Below are positions 1-6,292 of a stretch of 8,918 nucleotides of DNA, in pieces. The stretch is from Granulosicoccus sp965367215. Its GTDB lineage: Bacteria > Pseudomonadota > Gammaproteobacteria > Granulosicoccales > Granulosicoccaceae. The translations under genes and the position numbers were made by a program. The stretch covers positions 1-8,918 of the forward strand of contig CBDUIJ010000247.1 in the NCBI GenBank assembly GCA_965367215.1, written 5' to 3'. The notes below the pieces were generated by a model. That model did not search any database, was not told the DNA's origin, and saw only the letters and a list, made by a program, of their open reading frames with translations. Within the stretch, counting starts at the first letter, position 1; each line of letters starts with the position of its first letter.

Positions 1-287
1 CCGAGCATGATCATGGGCATACCACCCAACTGCGCATAGGCCGCTGCGGTCACAGAATTGGTAGCACCCGGGCCCAATGTTGACAGACACACGCCTGGTT
101 CACCGGTCAATCGACCATAGGTTGCGGCCATGAAGCCCGCTGCTTGCTCGTGCCGAGTCAGTATCAACTGAATGGACGATCGGCTGAGCGAATCCAGAAA
201 GTCCAGGTTCTCTTCACCGGGAATACCGAATATGTACTTGACGCCTTCGTTCTCCAGCGCTTGTACAAACAGATCGGAAGTCTTCAT
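1..287 (-). CDS. Acetolactate synthase large subunit-like TPP-dependent enzyme (5' part, truncated by window edge)
   Basis: The first 95 codons are visible; the gene runs off the left edge. This is the N-terminal PYR domain of the thiamine-diphosphate family that includes acetolactate synthase and related decarboxylases, which act on 2-oxo acids in the cytoplasm. The visible landmarks are GIPGEENL (residues 21-28), RHEQAAGFMAATYGR (45-59) with E47 as the expected cofactor-activating glutamate, and LSTLGPGATN (68-77). The ATG at 287-285 fits the family's usual N-terminus (MKTSDLFVQAL). An AAGGA-like ribosome site lies about 12 nt upstream. The start is only 30 bp after the stop of the GltS-domain gene, which suggests one transcript. 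The GEEN version of the loop is one I associate with standalone 'acetolactate synthase' homologues next to an FMN glutamate-synthase gene, not with IlvB/IlvI. True acetolactate synthase activity is therefore unproven, and the FAD and TPP-binding domains lie outside the window. Confidence 0.88.
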   Translation of the reverse strand, partial: MKTSDLFVQALENEGVKYIFGIPGEENLDFLDSLSRSSIQLILTRHEQAAGFMAATYGRLTGEPGVCLSTLGPGATNSVTAAAYAQLGGMPMIML

Positions 288-317
288 CGTTCAAGGTGTC
301 CTTGTCATCTATGTGCG

Positions 318-1925
318 TTACCAGCGATCTGCTTGTGCAGAATGCCAATCGACTCTCCAGTCCTCTGGCATTGAATTCTCATTGAGAAGACAACCCGGCT
401 CTATACCCGGATACAGTTGTGCGTAGGACTTGATGTTCGTGCCCTGCACACGGTGGTTGATGTGTCTGGGTTCCAGTTGGTCCAGGCTATCCAGACCCGC
501 TGCTGCCAACAACTCTGCCAGATTGACGATCGTCGCGCGCTGAAAGTTTGCTACACGGGTGGCTTTGTCGGCAACCACGAGGCCTTTGGCCCGTGCCGGA
601 TTCTGGGTTGCGATACCGGTGGGACATTCATCCGTATTGCAGGTGCGTGACTGTATGCAGCCCAGCGCCATCATCATGCCACGCGCGGAATTGGCTGTAT
701 CAGCCCCCAGAGCAATGACGCGCAGCAGATGAAAAGCGGTGAATATCTTGCCGGAGGCAATGATTCTGATCTGATCTCTGAGTCCAACGCCAATCAGCGC
801 CTGATTGACGAATATCAGCGCATCACGTAGCGGGGTACCCAGGGAATTGGTCATCTCGGTTGGCGCAGCACCGGTACCACCTTCACCGCCATCCACGGTA
901 ATGAAGTCCGGCACCTTCCCGGACTGCTTCATGGCCTTGCAAATGGCCAGAAACTCATCTCGCCGGCCAATACACAACTTGAAGCCTACCGGTTTGCCAC
1001 CGGAGAGCTCGCGCAGTTGTTCAACAAAATCCAGCAACTCCAACGGGGTGGAAAAGGCGGAATGCGCCGGTGGTGATACAACGTCCTGACCCATGGGGAC
1101 CAGTCGTATCTGCGCTATTTCCTTCGTCAACTTGGCAGCCGGCAGGATGCCCCCATGCCCCGGTTTTGCCCCTTGAGACAGTTTGATCTCAATCATCTTG
1201 ACGGCATCAAGGGTGGCGGACTTCTGGAAGAGCTCCGCACTGAAAGCGCCATCCTCGGTGCGACAACCGAAATAACCGGTACCAATCTGCCACACGATAT
1301 CACCACCTGCCTCCAGGTGATAGGGACTCAAGCTGCCCTCACCCGTGTTGTGCGCAAAACCACCGAGCTTGGCCCCCTTGTTCAGGGCTCTGATGGCGTT
1401 GTTGCTGAGCGCACCGTAACTCATGGCGGAAATATTCAGGGGCGATGCCATGTAAGGCTTGGCACAGCGATCGCCACCAAACAGAACGCGTGGGTCAAGC
1501 TCCGTGGCATGTTTGGGTACCATGGAATGATTGATCCATTCATACCCTGGACGATTGACGTCGAAGATCGTACCAAATGGCCGAGTATCCCTATCGCCCT
1601 TTGCACGTTGATAGACCAGAGAACGAAACTCCCTGGGAATCGGCGTGCCACTGGTATCGGACTCCACGAAATACTGCTGAATCTCGGTTCTGATGGATTC
1701 GAGCATGTACCGGAAGCGGCCCAGCACCGGGTAAAGACGACGTATCGTCTGCCTGGTCTGCAGCATGTCGATAACCCCCAGACCGATGATGGGCGCGATC
1801 AATACCAGAAGCCAGATAGCGGGCGGCCAGACGGTGTACAAGGCCAGCAACAGAATCGGTGCACTGATGGCGAATATCAGAAAATACTGACGCACTAACA
1901 TTGTTTTGAATCCTGGCAATGCCAT
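318..1925 (-). CDS. Membrane-anchored FMN-binding glutamate synthase domain protein
   Basis: A 535-residue standalone glutamate-synthase central/FMN domain (Glu_synthase family). In GltS this domain makes glutamate from 2-oxoglutarate and ammonia using FMN and a 3Fe-4S cluster. Two hydrophobic segments (about 14-34 and 37-55) predict an N-terminal hairpin anchor with the catalytic domain in the cytoplasm. Conserved blocks are SAMSYGALS (166-174), HNTGEGSLSPYH (192-203), KLSQGAKPGHGG (248-259), DGGEGGTGAAP (345-355) and SGKIF (391-395). Cysteines 423, 429 and 434 have the C-x5-C-x4-C spacing of the GltS iron-sulfur cluster. It lacks the N-terminal glutaminase domain and the C-terminal beta-helix domain of full GltB, and no GltD-like electron donor is visible, so the substrate is uncertain. 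The start is ambiguous. For the ATG at 1925, the AAGGAG (1951-1946) is 20 nt away. The in-frame ATG at 1901 has AGGA (1914-1911) at 9 nt and would give 527 residues. Confidence 0.92.
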   Translation of the reverse strand: MALPGFKTMLVRQYFLIFAISAPILLLALYTVWPPAIWLLVLIAPIIGLGVIDMLQTRQTIRRLYPVLGRFRYMLESIRTEIQQYFVESDTSGTPIPREFRSLVYQRAKGDRDTRPFGTIFDVNRPGYEWINHSMVPKHATELDPRVLFGGDRCAKPYMASPLNISAMSYGALSNNAIRALNKGAKLGGFAHNTGEGSLSPYHLEAGGDIVWQIGTGYFGCRTEDGAFSAELFQKSATLDAVKMIEIKLSQGAKPGHGGILPAAKLTKEIAQIRLVPMGQDVVSPPAHSAFSTPLELLDFVEQLRELSGGKPVGFKLCIGRRDEFLAICKAMKQSGKVPDFITVDGGEGGTGAAPTEMTNSLGTPLRDALIFVNQALIGVGLRDQIRIIASGKIFTAFHLLRVIALGADTANSARGMMMALGCIQSRTCNTDECPTGIATQNPARAKGLVVADKATRVANFQRATIVNLAELLAAAGLDSLDQLEPRHINHRVQGTNIKSYAQLYPGIEPGCLLNENSMPEDWRVDWHSAQADRW

Positions 1926-2018
1926 TGTGTGGTGTTCAATCTCATCTCCTTGCGTGTCGTCTTGATGGACAGCGAGCGACCAGCTGAATCGGCACTCGCA
2001 ATGGTCTGGAAACGGCGC
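1926..2018. other. Short gap between two same-strand genes
   Basis: This 93-bp stretch lies between the end of the small Cys-rich membrane protein gene and the GltS-domain gene, both on the minus strand. It contains the AAGGAG at 1951-1946 on the minus strand. A weak GCGAG/CTCGC inverted repeat is also present, but it has no following T-run. I see no convincing terminator or promoter, so read-through from the upstream operon cannot be excluded. Confidence 0.4.
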
Positions 2019-2456
2019 TCATGCCTTGGCGTTGTAGATATCACAGGCACGTTTATAGGGACCCATGAGAAACAGCACGAGAATCGCAACCGTCAGCGCC
2101 AATGAAATGAAACACATCGGGATGGAGCCGCTTGACGCCCCACGCAAGCTTCCGCCACCAGAGGTCGGACAGACACCGCCTCCTGCGAATATCTCGGCAG
2201 CAGAGCCGATCAAGGCGATGACAAAGGCAACGCTCCAGCCCGCACAGAAAAAGTAATGCTTGCAACGCAGGTTGCGCACCAGCAAGGCGGCAATCATGAG
2301 TGCATAGGCAATCAGCACGACATAGCAGATGGGAACAAAACCGATACTGGGGCACACGTGCCCGGTGAAGTTGGCATAGCTCACTTTCGCGGCGCCCAGA
2401 AAGCCAATGGCAAGCAGCAGCCAAAGTGCACTGTCAATGATTTTGCGTGTATTCAT
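2019..2456 (-). CDS. Small four-helix membrane protein with paired periplasmic cysteines, function unknown
   Basis: A 145-residue integral membrane protein that I do not recognise. Four hydrophobic helices are evident (about 7-28, 42-61, 72-92 and 112-131). It reads as two hairpins of similar design. The first loop has C35-P36 and then VPIC with C44; the second has C96-P97 and then IPMC with C115. Basic residues at the N-terminus (TRK), in the middle loop (RNLRCKH) and at the C-terminus (YKR) place both Cys-Pro loops in the periplasm by the positive-inside rule. C65, C71 and C138 fall on the cytoplasmic side. Its ATG (2456-2454) overlaps the TGA of the upstream propeller gene as ATGA, which implies translational coupling and a shared job. 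The periplasmic cysteines suggest disulfides, redox activity or metal binding, but no VKOR/DsbB CxxC motif is present. It is the last gene of a three-gene operon. Confidence 0.78.
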   Translation of the reverse strand: MNTRKIIDSALWLLLAIGFLGAAKVSYANFTGHVCPSIGFVPICYVVLIAYALMIAALLVRNLRCKHYFFCAGWSVAFVIALIGSAAEIFAGGGVCPTSGGGSLRGASSGSIPMCFISLALTVAILVLFLMGPYKRACDIYNAKA

Positions 2457-4090
2457 GATCCTGACTCATCGCCCCCTTGTAGCAGTTGAACGGTTTCATT
2501 GCGGTAGCTGCCTTCTTCGATACTCACCGTGCCATCGAGCGATGTCGCCGCGATGGAGATAGCCTGCTGATCGCCCAGGCCGAATATCAACACATGAGAT
2601 TGATCGGACAGCAGGCCTTCACCAACAACAAAGGTCTGAACGATGCTCGCTCCATCTTCCAGCGTCACTGTCACCACCGTACCGACCGACTCGATGGTAT
2701 TGGGCAATCTGACTTTCACATAGCCCTGCTCGCCCCCTTCACTCAGGAAAGCGTTCTGTGGGCCCAGAATATTGATGTGTACCAGATCCGGATATCCGTC
2801 CTGATTGAAGTCTGCAGTCAACGGGGCAATCCCGAATTCACGATTACGCACGCCGGCCTCTTCCCCTGCTTCTGAAAACACACCTGCTTCGGTTTGCAGA
2901 AGAAAGCGACCGTTCAAGCGCCAGAGCGGCAGTTGATGCAATGGCCAGCCAGAATAGTTTTCTGACACCACCAGATCATCACGCCCATCGAGATTGAAAT
3001 CCTCGAAGACGGCTCCCCAGGAGAACTCATACGCGGCCAACTGACGTTCATCAGCCGAATCCACAAACTTGAAATCCCCCTGATTCTCGAACAACAACCA
3101 GTCCTTGTTCAATATCTGCTCGTCTCGCAGATCGCCGCGCACCAGGGCGTCAGGTACGGTTGAGCCGACATTGGAGAAGAAGAAATCAGGCAGTCCGTCA
3201 TTCTTCAAGTCCGTGACTGCAATGCCCATGGGATAGGAAAAGTAATCGCTGGTCGGATTGGCCTGATTGGTGAAAGTCAGATCCCCATTGTTTTTCCAGG
3301 TGCGTACCGTCCCGGTATCATGGGCGATGACCAGATCTTCCAGACGATCACCATCGACATCGATGAAAACTGCCTGAAAGGTATTGTGTTGATACAACAG
3401 ACCGGATTGCTCGGTGATGTCCTCGAAGGTGTCATCACCGGTATTGATGTACAGCCCACTGATACCGCCATATTCCTGATTGAATATCGTTTCACCTTCG
3501 ACGTGTTTTCTGGCGATGTAACCGGAGACAAACAGATCGTAGAGGCCATCTCTATTGATATCAGCCACGGCAACGGACAGCGGAACGGTCTTGGGGTCCA
3601 GCCCAAGCGCCAGCTTCTCTGCCGTGAAAGTGCCACTGGTATTGGTGTACAGAAAAACGCCGGACTGCCGCGAGACCAGCATGTCGTTGTCACCATCCTT
3701 GTCCAGATCGAGTGATACAGCGCTGAACGTCTTGTCTGGCGTGTCCTTTTGCCAGCCTGTGTCGGCGGTTATATCGACAAAGACACCATCGTGGAACCGG
3801 TAGAAGGCATCCTGTTGATCGATTCCCCCGCCGATGAACAGCTCCTCAACGCCATCATCGTCGATATCAATGATCGCGCCGGCGGTGAACGGTAGCGTTT
3901 GGGTCTCATCGTAGGATGGAATGAAGTCGACAAGCTGGTTCTTGAACGTCGGTATCGTCAGGTTGGCATTGTCCTGGGGATAGTCTGTGGCGCGATCACG
4001 AGCGCTGAGCCAGGTCAATCCGATCATGAGGCCGACCAACAACAGAACGACAAGCAACGCGATGGATTTCAGGAGTTTTCCAATACTCAT
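2453..4090 (-). CDS. Membrane-anchored FG-GAP/VCBS-repeat propeller with ASPIC/UnbV C-terminus (CRTAC1-like)
   Basis: A 545-residue protein predicted to be held in the inner membrane by one N-terminal helix (about 8-29, after basic K5 and K8). The rest should lie in the periplasm. There is no lipobox and no clear cleavage site. Seven calcium-type motifs of the FG-GAP form (DxDxDGxxD or variants) begin at D75, D128, D177, D244, D294, D364 and D427, as expected for a seven-bladed beta-propeller. The fourth (DVDGDRLED) is degenerate: Arg replaces the usual Gly. Residues about 456-520 match the ASPIC/UnbV module, with GTVVTVTLEDG (470-480), a GEGLLSDQS turn (490-498) and FGLGD (503-507). Propellers of this class usually bind proteins or glycans and are not enzymes; the partner here is unknown. 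The start ATG (4090) shares its A with the upstream gene's stop (TGATG) and has GGAG 11 nt upstream. The 3' end overlaps the next gene. Confidence 0.9.
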   Translation of the reverse strand: MSIGKLLKSIALLVVLLLVGLMIGLTWLSARDRATDYPQDNANLTIPTFKNQLVDFIPSYDETQTLPFTAGAIIDIDDDGVEELFIGGGIDQQDAFYRFHDGVFVDITADTGWQKDTPDKTFSAVSLDLDKDGDNDMLVSRQSGVFLYTNTSGTFTAEKLALGLDPKTVPLSVAVADINRDGLYDLFVSGYIARKHVEGETIFNQEYGGISGLYINTGDDTFEDITEQSGLLYQHNTFQAVFIDVDGDRLEDLVIAHDTGTVRTWKNNGDLTFTNQANPTSDYFSYPMGIAVTDLKNDGLPDFFFSNVGSTVPDALVRGDLRDEQILNKDWLLFENQGDFKFVDSADERQLAAYEFSWGAVFEDFNLDGRDDLVVSENYSGWPLHQLPLWRLNGRFLLQTEAGVFSEAGEEAGVRNREFGIAPLTADFNQDGYPDLVHINILGPQNAFLSEGGEQGYVKVRLPNTIESVGTVVTVTLEDGASIVQTFVVGEGLLSDQSHVLIFGLGDQQAISIAATSLDGTVSIEEGSYRNETVQLLQGGDESGS

Positions 4091-4764
4091 CAGACTCTAT
4101 TCTCCAGTGTATCCAGATTCAGGTGATCAGCCTTGACGGCGAAAACCAGTGACAAGGCAAAAAAGACAAAGAACGCCACATTCAGCGCTATTGGCATGGA
4201 ATGCTTGCCGATTGAGGGTGCGATGACAAAGAGAATGAAATTGGCAATGATCATGAGAACCGGATTGAACAGGGCCATCCACCTGGGGTAGTGACTGCGG
4301 CCGGTCAGGCAGAGCCAGACGATGATGACGGAAAGAATCAGAGTTGTAATACGAATGAATTGCAGCAAGGTCTCATAACGCAGGTCGTACAACTCGATCA
4401 GCCCCGCAATTTCAGCGGACGCAGGTAACTGCATCAGGGCTGAGATACTGGCGCGTGAACCGATCCAGACGACCCCGACCATGAAGCCGGCACTGCCGAT
4501 GAGGAACGCTGCGAATGCCCAACGCTGATTGGCAGGGCGCAGCATCTGATAAATGTGATAACAGCCAATCGGATACAGCGTTGCGCCAAACACGCCCAGA
4601 AAATGCCCCGTTGTAGTGCGCGTAGTAGAGATGCCATGCATGAATTCGTAGCCGCCTTCGGAGAATCTCGCAAGAGCGTCATAGTGCAGCAGGTACTCGC
4701 CCATCCCTACCAGGGTGGCGGCAAGCAGTCCTGCCAGTGCTGTTATCGTGAGTTTGTATTGCAC
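4090..4764 (-). CDS. Six-helix integral membrane protein, probably DUF6796 family
   Basis: A 224-residue inner-membrane protein with helices at about 5-26, 54-74, 82-103, 136-154, 163-183 and 190-211. My assignment to DUF6796 rests on overall resemblance: an N-terminal helix, a long first loop, then a GxxxYPIGCYHIY stretch (about 60-72). This is moderate confidence, and no biochemical function is known to me. Histidines H27, H43, H53 and H69 cluster in the first loop and second helix and could ligate a metal or haem, which is speculative. The start is GTG at 4764; an in-frame TAA two codons upstream excludes a longer N-terminus, and a weak AGAGAA lies 9 nt upstream. It is the first gene of the operon, directly coupled to the propeller gene by a one-base TGATG overlap. 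It is transcribed divergently from the sigma factor gene across a 568-bp gap. Confidence 0.8.
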   Translation of the reverse strand: MQYKLTITALAGLLAATLVGMGEYLLHYDALARFSEGGYEFMHGISTTRTTTGHFLGVFGATLYPIGCYHIYQMLRPANQRWAFAAFLIGSAGFMVGVVWIGSRASISALMQLPASAEIAGLIELYDLRYETLLQFIRITTLILSVIIVWLCLTGRSHYPRWMALFNPVLMIIANFILFVIAPSIGKHSMPIALNVAFFVFFALSLVFAVKADHLNLDTLENRV

Positions 4765-4860
4765 TCGTTATGGTTCTCTGTCAACTGGCTGAAAGATCAC
4801 CGAAGAACGGGCCCGACACACAGCTTTTTGTAATGAAAATGATCTGGCAGTATTGATGAT

Positions 4861-4881
4861 CGACGCTCATAGCGAGAGTCG
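4861..4881. promoter_or_regulatory. Hyphenated dyad, candidate operator
   Basis: CGAC-g-CTC / GAG-a-GTCG arms surround an ATAGC centre: two 8-base half-sites with a single g/a mismatch. It is centred about 107 bp upstream of the GTG of the membrane-protein operon. No T-run follows on either strand, so it is not an intrinsic terminator. It could bind a dimeric regulator. No regulator gene of a matching type is visible in the window. Confidence 0.4.
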
Positions 4882-4940
4882 GCTGTCGGGCAGTTACCAG
4901 TACGTGTGATCCAGGAAATCCGCGCCATGAGATCACTACT

Positions 4941-4978
4941 TGCACTAGCATCAAATACAAGCTATGCACTTTCATCAA
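4941..4978. repeat. Pair of 14-bp direct repeats, 24-bp period
   Basis: TGCACTAGCATCAA (4941-4954) and TGCACTTTCATCAA (4965-4978) match at 12 of 14 positions, with all differences in the central dinucleotide. Their start-to-start distance is 24 bp, a little over two helical turns. The second copy also lies in an imperfect stem: AAGCT-a-TGCA at 4959-4968 pairs with TGCA-cac-AGCTT at 4979-4990. The layout resembles tandem binding sites in a divergent promoter region, but chance is not excluded. Confidence 0.4.
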
Positions 4979-5332
4979 TGCACACAGCTTGCCGCATCCT
5001 ATGACCACGCACGGCAAAAACGTTCACTCACGAAAGCCATCAATTCAGCGCCATTCACCGTGAACAGAAATGCCCTTCGTTTTTACCTGAACCCAAGCAC
5101 ACAATGGCGCCAGAGAAAGCGTATTCCCCATTGCAAGACGCCTGCGTTAACAATGGTAATCAAGTGTGCTCTACTTCCGAGAACGCGACGTTTTGCCTGG
5201 CTTCAGTCTAGTAGATGCGCACAGCAGCCAATCGGTTACACGTTAAATGAAAATTTTTTTGAATTGGGGTACATTGACGAACCCTGACGTCAGCCATCGA
5301 TTGTTGGCACACGAATGAAATGACAGCTGAAG

Positions 5333-5923
5333 ATGCCTGAGGACCCACCAACGAACACGTTGGGCGCAACACCGCTACAACCCTGCGACAAGCAGCGCCT
5401 CGTCGAGGAACACATAGCGTGGATGTTGACGCTGTCAGAGAAAATACTGAACGATCATGCACTGGCTCAGGACACGGTGCAGGAGGCTTTTCTCAATGCC
5501 TTTCACTCCTACCACACCCTCAGAGATCAAACCCGGCTCAAACCCTGGCTGAAACGCATCGTGGTCAATACGGCTCTGATGCAGTTACGTCAGATAAAGC
5601 GACGCTCAGATCACTCCATCGATGACTACCTGCCTGAATTTGACAGCAACGACTGTCGTATCGAGAGTCGCTGGTCATATCTCATTGGCACCGAAGCGAT
5701 CGTTGAAAACCTGCTCTTGCAGGAATCTGTTCATGGCGCGTTTGCGGAACTGCCTGACGACTATCGCATCGTCTTGCTACTTCGGGACATCGAAGGCTAC
5801 AACACCACTGAAGTGGCATCGATGCTGGACATATCGAACAGCAGCGTCAAGACACGACTTCACCGAGCCAGGGCGGCGTTGAAGAAATTGCTGGAACCGA
5901 TTCTCCGTGGGGATGCAAGTTGA
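5333..5923 (+). CDS. ECF-type RNA polymerase sigma-70 family factor
   Basis: A 196-residue extracytoplasmic-function sigma factor that directs RNA polymerase to a small stress or envelope regulon. Region 2 spans about 21-92: a helical core with AQDTVQEAFLNAF (45-57, region 2.2), then RLKPWLKRIVVNTALMQLR (68-86) and the basic IKRR. Region 4 spans about 130-190, with ELPDDYRIVLLLRDIEGY (139-156) followed by a helix-turn-helix in which TTEVASMLDIS leads into SVKTRLHRARAAL. Regions 1.1 and 3 are absent and length is normal for ECF factors. The ATG at 5333 has no strong ribosome site; a GCTGAAG stretch abuts it. Translation could start later, since conserved sequence begins only near residue 22. 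It is cotranscribed with the anti-sigma gene through a TGATG overlap. I cannot assign an ECF subgroup. Confidence 0.93.
   Translation: MPEDPPTNTLGATPLQPCDKQRLVEEHIAWMLTLSEKILNDHALAQDTVQEAFLNAFHSYHTLRDQTRLKPWLKRIVVNTALMQLRQIKRRSDHSIDDYLPEFDSNDCRIESRWSYLIGTEAIVENLLLQESVHGAFAELPDDYRIVLLLRDIEGYNTTEVASMLDISNSSVKTRLHRARAALKKLLEPILRGDAS
5909..5913 (+). promoter_or_regulatory. Ribosome binding site deciding the anti-sigma start
   Basis: GGGGA inside the 3' end of the sigma gene sits 9 nt before the ATG at 5923. This favours that ATG over the in-frame TTG one codon earlier (5920). Confidence 0.6.
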
Positions 5924-6231
5924 TGAACACCACACGATTGTCACGAATGAAGCGCTGGCTCAAGGGCCAGATGTTGAAACGCATGCACGGCATGCTGACG
6001 TGCCGGGAATTCGAGGAATTTGTACTGGCCTATCTCGATGGCGAGCTGACGACAAAACAACTGACAAGATTCAACATGCATCTACGCATGTGCAGGGAAT
6101 GCCGCGAATACATAGCAGCGTATCAGCGGGCAACTGAAATCAACAAGGCGGTTCTGGGAGCCCCTGATGAATCATTGCCCGATGATGTACCGGCAGACTT
6201 GATCAAGGCAATACTTGAATCAAAAAGGTGA
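5923..6231 (+). CDS. Soluble zinc-binding (ZAS, zf-HC2) anti-sigma factor
   Basis: A 102-residue cytoplasmic protein expected to bind and hold the sigma factor encoded immediately upstream. The zinc site is clear: C27, then 25 residues, then H53-x3-C57-x2-C60, the C-x(n)-H-x3-C-x2-C pattern of zf-HC2/ZAS anti-sigma factors. The core between them has the typical LAYLDGELT stretch (35-43). There is no transmembrane helix, so this is a soluble sensor and not a membrane-spanning anti-sigma. Some soluble ZAS proteins (RsrA, for example) release sigma on thiol oxidation, but others with the same motif are not redox-responsive, so the signal is unknown. The start at ATG 5923 overlaps the sigma stop by one base (TGATG). 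The 22-residue basic N-terminal extension before the zinc domain (RLSRMKRWLKGQMLKRMH) is longer than I would expect and could contact nucleic acid or membrane, which is speculative. Confidence 0.88.
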   Translation: MNTTRLSRMKRWLKGQMLKRMHGMLTCREFEEFVLAYLDGELTTKQLTRFNMHLRMCRECREYIAAYQRATEINKAVLGAPDESLPDDVPADLIKAILESKR

Positions 6232-6292
6232 GCAGTAAGCGAAGGAGTTGGCACCGTTCGTCCGAACATGTCGCCCACCCCGTTGCGACTGG
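6232..6292. other. Convergent junction, no clear terminator
   Basis: Sixty-one bases separate the ends of the anti-sigma and lpxR genes, which converge here. There is a small GTTCG-tc-CGAAC dyad (6256-6267) but no GC-rich stem followed by a T-run in either direction. Termination may be Rho-dependent, or the 3' ends may overlap. Confidence 0.35.

Larger units (their letters stand above)
4765..5332. other. 568-bp divergent intergenic region, probably regulatory
   Basis: This gap separates the GTG of the membrane-protein operon (minus) from the ATG of the sigma factor (plus), so both promoters should lie here. It holds a 21-bp hyphenated dyad (4861-4881), a pair of 14-bp direct repeats (4941-4954 and 4965-4978), an imperfect stem-loop (4959-4990) and an A3T7 tract (5251-5260). 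A TGACGTCA palindrome sits at 5286-5293. Open frames of 107 codons (plus, 4964-5287) and 78 codons (minus, 4781-5017) lack ribosome sites and recognisable sequence. I find no promoter that clearly fits the sigma-70 or ECF consensus. Confidence 0.6.

Noticed and set aside
1155..1898. 247-codon plus-strand open frame opposite the GltS-domain gene
   Set aside because: It lies entirely antisense to a gene with clear family motifs, has no recognisable domain, and its composition is what reverse-frame shadows give.
2065..2256. Small plus-strand frame opposite the Cys-rich membrane protein gene
   Set aside because: The minus-strand frame has four coherent membrane helices and a coupled start, so the plus-strand frame is a shadow.
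4765..4790. TTGACA on the minus strand just upstream of the GTG of the membrane operon as a -35 box
   Set aside because: It is only about 20 nt before the start codon, so its -10 would fall inside the gene.
4781..5017. 78-codon minus-strand frame upstream of the membrane operon
   Set aside because: No ribosome site or family resemblance is seen, and it overlaps the candidate operators.
4964..5287. 107-codon plus-strand frame in the divergent intergenic region
   Set aside because: It has no ribosome site and no recognisable motif, and its composition is unlike the neighbouring proteins. It would also occupy the whole expected promoter region of the sigma gene.
5274..5302. TTGACG followed 17 bp later by TCGATT as a sigma-70 promoter for the ECF gene
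   Set aside because: The -10 match is poor (3 of 6) and the element would leave a very short leader; it is not convincing.
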